Assembly: GCA_016208525.1 (NCBI GenBank)
Contig: JACQYJ010000177.1
Coordinates: forward strand, 1 to 5,420
Reading direction: 5' to 3'
From: Deltaproteobacteria bacterium
GTDB lineage: Bacteria > Desulfobacterota > JAENJC01
Length of the DNA: 5,420 nucleotides
The notes beneath the pieces are model-generated. The model was not told where the DNA came from and ran no database searches. It saw only the letters and a program-made list of their open reading frames with translations. Positions 1-5,360 of the stretch are shown piece by piece; the stretch's first letter is position 1; every line of letters begins with the position of its first letter. A program made the position numbers and the translations under genes.

Positions 1-263
1 TTAAGAAGGGGCTTGATTCTCTCGGGTTTGACACCATGGGGAGCGAGACGCCTATAATACCTGTCTTTGTTGGAGACGCTGGAAAGACCATGGAGTTCAG
101 CAGAAGACTGTTTGAAGAAGGTATATTTGTATCCGGTATCAGACCTCCTACTGTCCAGAAGGGTAAATGCAGGTTGAGGGCTACAGTAATGGCAACTCAC
201 ACTAACAATGACCTGGACATGGCGTTGGATGCGTTTTTAAAGGTAAAAAAGTCCTTCTTATAG
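1..263 (+). CDS. bioF: 8-amino-7-oxononanoate (KAPA) synthase, C-terminal part
   Basis: This is the last 86 codons of a gene that begins before the window; the reading frame runs from base 3. BioF is a cytosolic PLP enzyme that joins pimeloyl-ACP (or pimeloyl-CoA) to L-alanine, releasing CO2, to make KAPA. The visible part is the small C-terminal domain of the alpha-oxoamine synthase family. The segment GSETPIIPVFVGD (39-77) is followed by the conserved GIRPPTV (135-155) and CRLRATVMATHT (168-203), and then an acidic helix DLDMALDAF. The IRPPTV and MATHT patterns favour BioF over the related 2-amino-3-ketobutyrate CoA ligase or ALA synthase. The neighbours bioH, bioC and bioD support this. 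The PLP lysine lies upstream and cannot be checked. The C-terminus is complete (stop TAG at 261-263). Confidence 0.95.
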   Translation, partial: KKGLDSLGFDTMGSETPIIPVFVGDAGKTMEFSRRLFEEGIFVSGIRPPTVQKGKCRLRATVMATHTNNDLDMALDAFLKVKKSFL

Positions 264-289
264 ACTTTAAAGATGCGATGTTCTGTGAT

Positions 290-342
290 TTCGTAGAAAC
301 ATGGCTTTAGCCATGTTAACAGGCCTAAAGGCCTGTTGCTAC
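290..342. repeat. REP/BIME-like double hairpin, copy 1
   Basis: A 50-bp unit (293-342) opens with GTAG and closes with its complement CTAC. Inside are two adjacent perfect 9-bp stems with tiny loops: an AACATGGCT/AGCCATGTT hairpin (298-317) and an AACAGGCCT/AGGCCTGTT hairpin (318-337). The layout (GTAG, one base, 20-base hairpin, 20-base hairpin, one base, CTAC) matches two REP units in tail-to-tail orientation. GTAG next to a palindrome is the hallmark of elements handled by REP-associated tyrosine transposases (established for enterobacterial REPs; assignment here is inference). It recurs inverted at 1273-1325 with one mismatch, counting three extra matching bases (290-292). It lies just after bioF and could stabilise the bioF 3' end or attenuate transcription. 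It is not a classic terminator, because no T-run follows. Confidence 0.85.
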
Positions 343-389
343 AAATGATGACGGAGTCAAATGTGGAGAGAATTATGTCTTATTTCTCA

Positions 390-402
390 GGGGACTGTCC
401 CT
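390..402. repeat. GGACTGTCC palindrome, copy 1
   Basis: Arms GGGAC and GTCCC (391-395 and 397-401) flank a single T. The same 9-base core GGACTGTCC occurs at 439-447 and 1341-1349, so the three copies cluster around bioH and are absent from the other gaps. A small hairpin GACG-AAG-CGTC follows at 410-420. This looks like a second dispersed palindromic repeat family beside the 50-bp double hairpin. A protein-binding site is an alternative, but nothing else supports one. Confidence 0.5.
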
Positions 403-436
403 ATTTACGGACGAAGCGTCAGCGGAGTCGTAGAAT

Positions 437-1270
437 ATGGACTGTCCACGGCAAGCAGAGTGCGAGAATGCAATGCCTTATTTCTTAAATAGAACCGGAT
501 TAAGATTGAACCATGATGTTTCAGGCGAAGGACCGCCTGTCCTCTTTCTCCACGGATGGGGGATGTCATCCAGGGTCTGGAAATACCAGGTTGAATATTT
601 ATCGAAAAAGTTTAAGACCGTGACACTTGATCTAAGGGGGCATGGCGGTTCCAGCCCATCCGATGACTACAGTTTTGAGGCCCTGGCAGGGGACGTCAAA
701 GAGTTTATAGAGGGCCTATCCTTAGGGCCTGTCTCCCTTGTAGGCTGGTCTATGGGAGGTTCTGTAGCCATTATGGCGGCAAATAAATTCCCGGAGATAG
801 TCAGCGCGCTTGTCCTGGTGGGTACAACACCAAAGTTTGTGGCATCTGATGGCTTTCCGCATGGTCAGCCTGAGGCAATGTTGAGGCGCTTGGAAAGGCA
901 GATAGATAGGGACCTCAACAAGGCAATGCTTGAATTCTGCTCCTTGATGTTCGAAGGGGAGGGAATAGTTGAAGAGGTATGGGAGACCGTTTCTGTCAAT
1001 GAATGGCCGTCAAAAGAGACATTAAAGGGATATCTGAAGACTCTGGCAGACACAGATTTAAGAGGGGAGCTGATAAAAATAAGCCACCCGACAATGATAA
1101 TGCAGGGAATGCTCGACAGGATTTCATTCTACGAAGCCGCAGTCTTTATGGCTGATCGGATTAAAATGGTACGTCTTGAAACACATCATGATGAGGGGCA
1201 TGCCCCTTTTCTGACCAGGCCTGACTGGTTTAATACGGAACTTGAGGGTTTTCTGAATGAATTCGCATGA
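437..1270 (+). CDS. bioH: Pimeloyl-ACP methyl ester carboxylesterase (BioH-like alpha/beta hydrolase)
   Basis: BioH cleaves the methyl ester of pimeloyl-ACP, ending chain growth and giving BioF its substrate. The 277-residue product has the full alpha/beta hydrolase set: oxyanion-hole motif VLFLHGWG (35-42), nucleophile elbow GWSMGG with Ser105, catalytic Asp227 in GMLDRIS, and His255 in GHAPFLTRP. The last motif closely matches the HAPFISHP of E. coli BioH. The lid region after the nucleophile (about 130-200) also has a BioH-like pattern. The position between bioF and bioC supports the role. Coordinates give the longest reading frame, whose ATG has GGAG 9 bases upstream. The first 12 residues come from a repeat palindrome and resemble no family N-terminus, so Met13 (base 473, MPYFLNRTG) may be the true start, though its ribosome site is weak. 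The gene is flanked by inverted 50-bp repeats. Another hydrolase of the same fold cannot be fully excluded. Confidence 0.88.
   Translation: MDCPRQAECENAMPYFLNRTGLRLNHDVSGEGPPVLFLHGWGMSSRVWKYQVEYLSKKFKTVTLDLRGHGGSSPSDDYSFEALAGDVKEFIEGLSLGPVSLVGWSMGGSVAIMAANKFPEIVSALVLVGTTPKFVASDGFPHGQPEAMLRRLERQIDRDLNKAMLEFCSLMFEGEGIVEEVWETVSVNEWPSKETLKGYLKTLADTDLRGELIKISHPTMIMQGMLDRISFYEAAVFMADRIKMVRLETHHDEGHAPFLTRPDWFNTELEGFLNEFA
438..448. repeat. GGACTGTCC palindrome overlapping the bioH start
   Basis: TGGAC-T-GTCCA shares the 9-base core of the copies at 391-401 and 1340-1350, and lies 47 bp after the first. It covers codons 1-4 of the longest bioH frame. This is a reason to suspect that the first ATG (437) is repeat sequence and not the natural start. 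Confidence 0.45.
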
Positions 1271-1272
1271 CA

Positions 1273-1325
1273 GTAGAAACAGGCCTTTAGGCCTGTTAAC
1301 ATGGCTAAAGCCATGTTTCTACGAA
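1273..1325. repeat. REP/BIME-like double hairpin, copy 2 (inverted)
   Basis: This is the reverse complement of the element at 290-342. Its AGGCC hairpin (1278-1297) comes first and its ATGGC hairpin (1298-1317) second, again bounded by GTAG (1273-1276) and CTAC (1319-1322). Over the 50-bp unit the two copies differ at one base, the one next to the terminal tetranucleotide, and three further bases match outside (1323-1325). It begins 2 bases after the bioH stop. The pair could fold the bioH transcript into a long-range stem or mediate recombination that inverts or exchanges bioH. Both are inferences. Confidence 0.85.
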
Positions 1326-1333
1326 CTTCACGC

Positions 1334-1356
1334 AAAATCGGGACTGTCCCCGGTTT
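1334..1356. repeat. GGACTGTCC palindrome, copy 3
   Basis: The core is GGGAC-T-GTCCC (1340-1350), with weaker outer complementarity between AAAATC and GGTTT when one base is bulged. It lies 11 bases after the inverted double hairpin and ends just before the bioC ribosome-binding site AAGGA (1359-1363). Its hairpin could therefore influence bioC translation. This is a structural suggestion only. Confidence 0.5.
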
Positions 1357-1368
1357 ATAAGGATTGGT

Positions 1369-2163
1369 ATGCTACAGATGACAATAGATAAAAACCGCGT
1401 TAAGATGTCTTTTTCCCGTCAGGCCCATGTCTATGAAGAAAATGCGCCTCTTCAAAAAGAAGTGGCAAAAAGGCTTATCTCGGCTATTCGTCTCACGTCT
1501 CACATCTCACGTCTCACGGCCTTAGACATTGGCATTGGAACCGGTTTTGCCAGTAAAGAGTTTTCAAAAAGCTTCCCCAATGCCGGAGTCTTCGGATGCG
1601 ACATATCATACGGAATGCTGAAAGAGGCGGACAAAACAGGCGCAATCCTGGCAGAAGCCGATGCAGAGCGCCTTCCTTATAAAAGTGACACCTTTGACCT
1701 TGCATTTTCAAGCCTTGCCTTCCAGTGGACAAGCCTTCGTGATTCCATAAATGAGGCATTCAGGGTTCTCAGGCCCCATGGCAGGATTTATTTTTCCACC
1801 TTTGGGGAAAAGACCCTGAGAGAGCTTGCTGATTCCTACAACTCTGCCTTGGGTTTGCTGAACACCGGGAAGGCAGCAGGTACAATGAAATTTGAGTCTT
1901 CACAGCGGATCAGCGCTATCATGGAGGCCACCGGATTCAAGGGTATAGAAATTGAAACCGATTTTATAAACGACAGATACTCAACTCCCGAAGCCCTTTT
2001 GCGGTCTCTCAAGGCCATAGGAGCAGGAAACCCTTCAAGGGACTTTCACCCGTCCAGGAACATATTAAATGAGACCTTCAGGGTGTACAGGGAAAGATAC
2101 GGGAATGAAGATGGTGTTTCTGCAACATTTGAAGTAGTCTATGTCCGGGGAGTAAAAGGATGA
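1369..2163 (+). CDS. bioC: Malonyl-ACP O-methyltransferase
   Basis: BioC transfers a methyl group from S-adenosylmethionine to malonyl-ACP, disguising it as a fatty-acid primer so that FAS II can build the pimeloyl chain. The 264-residue protein is normal in length. It begins with the BioC-type helix FSRQAHVYEENAPLQ (15-29), then has SAM motif I LDIGIGTG (52-59), an acidic residue after strand 2 (Asp78 in CDIS), DAERLP (98-103), FDLAFSSLAFQW (109-120, close to the BioC pattern LAWSNLAVQW) and LRPHGR (134-139). The C-terminal LKAIGAG (214-220) matches the BioC signature LKGIGA and separates it from generic methyltransferases. ATG 1369 is preferred because AAGGA lies 5 bases upstream; Met4 (1378) would be too far. 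Residues 41-50 are encoded by a 4 x 7-bp tandem array. The stop overlaps the next gene by 4 bases. Confidence 0.93.
   Translation: MLQMTIDKNRVKMSFSRQAHVYEENAPLQKEVAKRLISAIRLTSHISRLTALDIGIGTGFASKEFSKSFPNAGVFGCDISYGMLKEADKTGAILAEADAERLPYKSDTFDLAFSSLAFQWTSLRDSINEAFRVLRPHGRIYFSTFGEKTLRELADSYNSALGLLNTGKAAGTMKFESSQRISAIMEATGFKGIEIETDFINDRYSTPEALLRSLKAIGAGNPSRDFHPSRNILNETFRVYRERYGNEDGVSATFEVVYVRGVKG
1490..1517 (+). repeat. Heptamer tandem array (GTCTCAC)4 inside bioC
   Basis: There are four contiguous 7-bp units: GTCTCAC, GTCTCAC, ATCTCAC, GTCTCAC. They encode RLTSHISRLT, in the linker between the N-terminal helix and SAM motif I, where E. coli BioC has an unrelated sequence of nearly the same length. 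Because 7 is not a multiple of 3, gain or loss of one unit would frameshift bioC. Heptameric short tandem repeats are well documented in cyanobacteria. Here the family is judged only from its form. Confidence 0.9.
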
Positions 2164-2585
2164 ACGGCAGGGCTTATCTCTTATCCATACTTACGGCATT
2201 TATATGGGGAATAGCCCCGATATTTGAAAAAATAGGTCTTTCAGGGGAGATAGAGCCTTATGTGGCTGTAGTTGTAAGGACCATTCCCATTGTCCTGGTT
2301 TCGTTTACAGGCCTCCTCTTTATGGGAAAGGTCGGCAGTCTCGGGCAACTGGCCTCAAAAGACGTCCTGTTTGTAACAATAGGCGGTCTCCTTGCCGGCT
2401 TTTTGGGTCAGATCACTCTGTATTCAGCCCTCAAAATAGGTCAGGCATCAGTGGTTGTCCCCATTGCAGCTACATATCCTCTGGTGGCAATGACCGTGGC
2501 GGTTCTGTTCCTGGGAGAGCCTCTAACATGGCAGAAGGTGACAGGGGTTGTACTGGTGATCTCAGGCGTTATGATGCTGAGGTAA
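2160..2585 (+). CDS. Single-domain EamA/DMT-superfamily membrane transporter
   Basis: This small inner-membrane protein of 141 residues is one EamA repeat, not the usual ten-helix, two-repeat transporter. About five hydrophobic segments are visible: 5-24, 34-55, 69-92, 97-118 and 124-140. The motifs include FIWGIAPIFEKIG near the start, ALKIGQASVVVPIAATYPLVA in the second half, LFLGEPLTWQK (116-126) and a glycine-rich last helix, all typical of EamA domains. Single-domain members are thought to work as dimers. The substrate is unknown. The start overlaps the bioC stop (ATGA), and GGGGAG lies 7 bases upstream, which suggests translational coupling. The operon position makes transport of biotin, a pimelate-type precursor or an amino donor conceivable, but nothing in the sequence identifies a substrate. 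No truncation is evident, because the protein ends at the natural end of the fifth helix. Confidence 0.85.
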   Translation: MNGRAYLLSILTAFIWGIAPIFEKIGLSGEIEPYVAVVVRTIPIVLVSFTGLLFMGKVGSLGQLASKDVLFVTIGGLLAGFLGQITLYSALKIGQASVVVPIAATYPLVAMTVAVLFLGEPLTWQKVTGVVLVISGVMMLR

Positions 2586-2667
2586 TTGATTTGAGAAGGT
2601 TCTATACAATAGTCATCATGGGACTACAATAGGGCAAAACAGATTTTTACAGGTTTAAAACAGGTAT

Positions 2668-3216
2668 ATGGATATAAAGATTGGAAAAACTACCCTTACT
2701 CTCATCCTTGGGGATATCACCCTCGAAGAGACTGATGCGATAGTGAACGCCGCTAATTCTATGCTTGCCGGCGGTGGCGGTGTGGATGGCGCTATCCACA
2801 GGGCCGGGGGGCCGAAGATTCTTGAGGAGTGCCGGAAGATCGGTAGGTGCCCGACCGGAAGCGCGGTGATCACAACCGGCGGCAATCTTAAGGCCAAAAA
2901 TGTCATTCATACCGTAGGGCCGATATACAGGGATGGAAATAGCGGTGAGGACGGCTTGCTCGCATCCGCTTACAGGAAATCTCTGGAAATAGCGGTAAAG
3001 AACGGGATCAGGAGCATCTCATTCCCCTCAATCAGCACGGGAGCCTATGGTTACCCGATAAAAGAGGCCGCGAAGATTGCATTAAAGACAGTCGTCGAGT
3101 TCATCATTGATCAGGGGAAGCCGGAACTTGTCAGATTCGTCCTCTTTTCCGGGAGGGACCTAAGGGTATATGAAGAGGCGCTTAGGGACCTAATGAAAAT
3201 TAAAGGAGTAATATGA
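2668..3216 (+). CDS. Macro-domain protein, O-acetyl-ADP-ribose deacetylase / ADP-ribosyl hydrolase type
   Basis: The 182-residue protein is a stand-alone macro domain of the MacroD/YmdB class. Known members hydrolyse O-acetyl-ADP-ribose or remove mono-ADP-ribose from acidic side chains. Visible elements are GDIT (15-18), the catalytic loop IVNAANSMLAGGGGVDGAIH (25-44) with Asn27, Asn30 and Asp40, GGNLKAKNVIHTVGP (71-85), and the phosphate-binding loop SISTGAYGYP (121-130). These are the residues expected of an active MacroD enzyme. The ATG at 2668 gives the family N-terminus, but its ribosome site is weak (CAGG, 3 bases away). The gene follows an 82-base gap after EamA, and its stop overlaps the bioD start by 4 bases, so the two are probably translated together. 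Macro domains have no established role in biotin synthesis. The local sequence looks somewhat richer in G+C than its neighbours, which could indicate separate acquisition. Confidence 0.93.
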   Translation: MDIKIGKTTLTLILGDITLEETDAIVNAANSMLAGGGGVDGAIHRAGGPKILEECRKIGRCPTGSAVITTGGNLKAKNVIHTVGPIYRDGNSGEDGLLASAYRKSLEIAVKNGIRSISFPSISTGAYGYPIKEAAKIALKTVVEFIIDQGKPELVRFVLFSGRDLRVYEEALRDLMKIKGVI

Positions 3217-3893
3217 ACAATTTATTTATTACAGGGACCGACACCGGTGTCGGGAAAACAGTTATTGCCGGCGCCCTGGCTGCAGTCCTCAAGAAAAAAG
3301 GGATAGACGTTGGGGTGATGAAGCCTGTTGCCGCAGGCGGATGGGATGATGCCCGATTTTTGATCAGGGCCGCCGGAGTTAAGGACAATCTGTTTCTCGT
3401 AAACCCGTACTGTCTCGGAACACCAGTAGTTCCCGCAGTTGCTGCTGAGATAGAGGGCGTCAAGATAGACATCCGAAAAATAAAGAATGCATATGATGCG
3501 CTATCAAAAAAACACGATATGCTTATTGTTGAAGGTGTTGGCGGCCTCCTTGTTCCGATATACAGGAACTATCTGGTTACGGACCTCATCAACTACCTCA
3601 AGTTGCCAGTCATTATTGTTGCAAGGCCGGGGCTTGGCGCCATAAACCACACATTGTTGACCATCAGGCAGGCAAAGGTTTCACGAATAAAGGTTCTTGG
3701 GGTTATCATAAATAATTATGATGAAGCGAATGCAGGGATTGCCGAAATGACAGCGCCTGAGGTTATTGAACGGATAGGGAAGATCCCTGTTTTGGGGATA
3801 GTCAGTCATATAGAAGGGGCAGATACTGAAAAGGGTTTTAAGGCATTGGTAAAGGAAGTTGAAGAGCGAGTGAGGTTTGACTTGATATGTTAG
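3213..3893 (+). CDS. bioD: ATP-dependent dethiobiotin synthetase
   Basis: BioD makes the ureido ring of dethiobiotin from 7,8-diaminopelargonate, CO2 and ATP in the cytosol. The 226 residues match the usual size. The P-loop GTDTGVGKT (8-16) carries Lys15 and Thr16, Lys37 lies in KPVAAGG, NPYCLGTPVVP (64-74) follows, VEGVGG (106-111) holds the acidic residue of the switch region, and RPGLGAINHTLLT (138-150) completes the fold. AAAGGAG (3202-3208) sits 4 bases before the ATG, which overlaps the macro gene stop. The loop after KPV is unusually short: about 3 residues separate KPVAAG from the DARFL helix, against about 11 in E. coli BioD, and the substrate-side serine of that loop is Gly here. 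All core catalytic motifs are present, so the gene should be functional. Confidence 0.97.
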   Translation: MNNLFITGTDTGVGKTVIAGALAAVLKKKGIDVGVMKPVAAGGWDDARFLIRAAGVKDNLFLVNPYCLGTPVVPAVAAEIEGVKIDIRKIKNAYDALSKKHDMLIVEGVGGLLVPIYRNYLVTDLINYLKLPVIIVARPGLGAINHTLLTIRQAKVSRIKVLGVIINNYDEANAGIAEMTAPEVIERIGKIPVLGIVSHIEGADTEKGFKALVKEVEERVRFDLIC

Positions 3894-3920
3894 AGAAAAA
3901 GAGTTGGAAGAGATGATCAA

Positions 3921-3947
3921 TTGTCAGCTTTCCTGTCTCTCTATAAT
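3921..3947 (+). promoter_or_regulatory. Candidate internal promoter before bioA
   Basis: TTGTCA (3921-3926, one mismatch to TTGACA) and a perfect TATAAT (3942-3947) are separated by 15 bases, slightly below the usual 16-18. They lie in the 115-base gap between bioD and bioA and could give bioA its own transcript start near 3954. No BirA- or BioR-type operator is visible around it. The gap has no terminator hairpin with a T-run. Confidence 0.35.
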
Positions 3948-4340
3948 AAATGTTATTAAGAGATGGCGGAAATATCAAATTACCAATGCCTGACCCTGAC
4001 CACCCCCTATGCGCGAAACGTCAAAAAAAACTATTAAACAGCTTGAGGAATGGGACAAGAAGTATATCTGGCACCCTTTTACACAGATGAAGGAATGGGT
4101 TTCAGAGTCCAACCTGATTATCGAGAAAGGGAAAGGGTCATACCTTTACGACATCCACGGGAACAGATATCTGGACGGCATTTCCTCCCTTTGGGTCACT
4201 GTCCACGGACACAGGAAGAGGGAGATTGACAATGCGATAAAGAAACAGCTTGGAAAGGTCGCCCATTCTACCCTCTTAGGTCTTTCAAACGTCCCTGCAG
4301 TGGAGCTGGCAAAGAGGCTGGTGGAGATAGCGCCAATGGC

Positions 4341-4368
4341 GAAAGGTGAAAGGCAAAAGGTAAAAGGT
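4341..4368 (+). repeat. Heptamer tandem array (RAAAGGY)4 inside bioA
   Basis: Four contiguous units, GAAAGGT, GAAAGGC, AAAAGGT and AAAAGGT, encode the basic stretch KGERQKVKG. They form the first half of an insertion of about 22 residues between IAP (107-109) and LTKVFYSDSGS. B. subtilis BioA has only about two residues at this point. Confidence 0.9.
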
Positions 4369-4379
4369 TTAGAGAAAAA

Positions 4380-4408
4380 TTCAGCCTTCAGCCTTCAGCC
4401 TTCAGCCT
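4380..4408 (+). repeat. Heptamer tandem array (TTCAGCC)4 inside bioA
   Basis: Four perfect TTCAGCC units (4380-4407) with one further T encode SAFSLQPSA. The array lies 11 bases after the (RAAAGGY)4 array and completes the same insertion. The two 28-bp arrays plus the spacer total roughly 66 bp, a multiple of three, so the frame was kept when the insertion arose. Confidence 0.9.
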
Positions 4409-5322
4409 TAACAAAGGTTTTCTACTCCGACTCCGGCTCTACTTCCGTTGAGATAGCGCTGAAGATCGCATTCCAATACTGGCAGAACAAGGGGGTTAAA
4501 GATAAGACCAGGTTCCTGACCTTCAAGAACGCATACCACGGCGATACAATATGCTCTGTGAGCCTCGGGGGGATGGAGCTGTTCCATGATATTTACAGGC
4601 CTTTTTTGTTTCAGACCATCCAGGTAAGTTCACCCTACTGTTATCGTTGTCATCTCGGCAAGGAATATCCGTCATGCAAGATAGCCTGCCTTAAGGAGGT
4701 TGAGGATACTCTGAAGAAGCAGCATAAGGAAGTGGCTGCCCTTGTCATTGAGCCCATAGTCCAGGGTGCGGCAGGGATGCTGGTCCAGCCGGAAGGCTTT
4801 CTGAAGGAATTAAGACTTCTCTGTGATAAATACAAAGTCCTGATGATAGCTGACGAGGTGGCCACAGGGTTTGGAAGGACGGGAAAGATGTTCGCCTGCG
4901 AGCATGAAGGCGATTGCCAACCTGGATCTGTTTGAAATTGAGGAGACTTTGAAAAAGCTCCAGCCGAAGATATCTCTTATAGAGAAGGAGTTAAAGAGGT
5001 TTGCGGGGTTGACTCATGTCGGCGATATAAGGCAGAAAGGGTTCATGGTGGGGATTGAGTTAGTAAAGAAAAAGGATGCCAGAGAGCCTTATCTCATTGA
5101 GGAGCGGATGGGGCACAGGGTCATACTGGAGGCCAGAAGTAAAGGCGCTATTTTGAGGCCATTGGGGAATGTATTAGTTTTAATGCCCCCGTTGAGCATA
5201 AAAGAAGGTGAGTTAAAGAGGCTATTGAAGATTACATATGAGTCTATAAGGGTTGTTACGGAATAGGTTCTGCACCTGATAACTGCAAGCCACAGGGGGC
5301 ACAGAGTTTTTATGAATTTAAT

Positions 5323-5340
5323 AAAACCTTTAAAACCTTT
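5323..5340 (+). repeat. Tandem 9-bp duplication in the spacer after bioA
   Basis: AAAACCTTT occurs twice head to tail in an A/T-rich stretch between the bioA stop and the riboswitch-like end. No terminator hairpin is seen in 5267-5360. The stretch may contain the promoter for the downstream unit, but no convincing -35/-10 pair stands out. Confidence 0.6.
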
Positions 5341-5360
5341 TTCTTCTCTGAAGCAATAAA

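Larger units (their letters stand above)
4009..5266 (+). pseudogene. bioA: Adenosylmethionine/lysine-8-amino-7-oxononanoate aminotransferase, internally deleted and frameshifted
   Basis: Intact BioA is a PLP enzyme that converts KAPA to 7,8-diaminopelargonate. The first frame (4009-4935) reads normally through EWDKKYIWHPFTQM (14-27), ISSLWVTVHGH, VFYSDSGSTSVEIALK (137-152), NAYHGDT, VIEPIVQGAAGM and DEVATGFGRTGKMFACEHE (282-300), then runs into unrelated codons and a stop. BioA sequence resumes in the next frame at AIANLDLF (from 4910) and continues through HVGDIRQKGFMVGIEL and RPLGNVLVLMPPL to the stop at 5264-5266. Compared with B. subtilis BioA from memory, roughly 55-65 residues are missing. 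They include the PLP-binding lysine (SKGxTGG region) and the FFHGHTYTGNPLACA segment, so neither fragment nor a frameshifted fusion could be active. Residues near 112-133 are a repeat-derived insertion. No ribosome site is visible before ATG 4009, and an in-frame stop at 3997 limits the start. An assembly error is a real alternative to true gene loss. Confidence 0.88.

Noticed and set aside
313..322. TGTTAACA at the centre of the double hairpins, resembling a BirA operator half-site
   Set aside because: It is simply the junction of the two hairpin arms, occurs in both repeat copies, and lacks the second half-site at the required spacing.
293..342. Rho-independent terminator after bioF
   Set aside because: The hairpins are strong but no T-run follows, and the element has a matching inverted copy with GTAG/CTAC ends, which fits a dispersed repeat better.
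865..1053. Minus-strand reading frames here and elsewhere (for example 1514-1759, 2647-2910, 3200-3472)
   Set aside because: They mirror well-supported + strand genes, have no recognisable domains and no ribosome sites of note.
2605..2632. TACAATAG direct repeat (2605-2612 and 2625-2632), possible -10 boxes
   Set aside because: Neither copy has a good -35 at the right distance, and an 8-base repeat in an A/T-rich gap can be chance.
3963..4034. Short reading frame ATGGCGGAAATA... before bioA
   Set aside because: It is about 23 codons, out of frame with bioA, has only AAGAG touching the ATG, and resembles no known leader peptide.
4341..4408. CRISPR-like repeats
   Set aside because: The units are 7 bp and contiguous with no spacers.
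4891..4935. Programmed ribosomal frameshift joining the two bioA frames
   Set aside because: A frameshift could not restore the missing lysine-bearing segment, and no slippery heptamer or downstream structure is evident.
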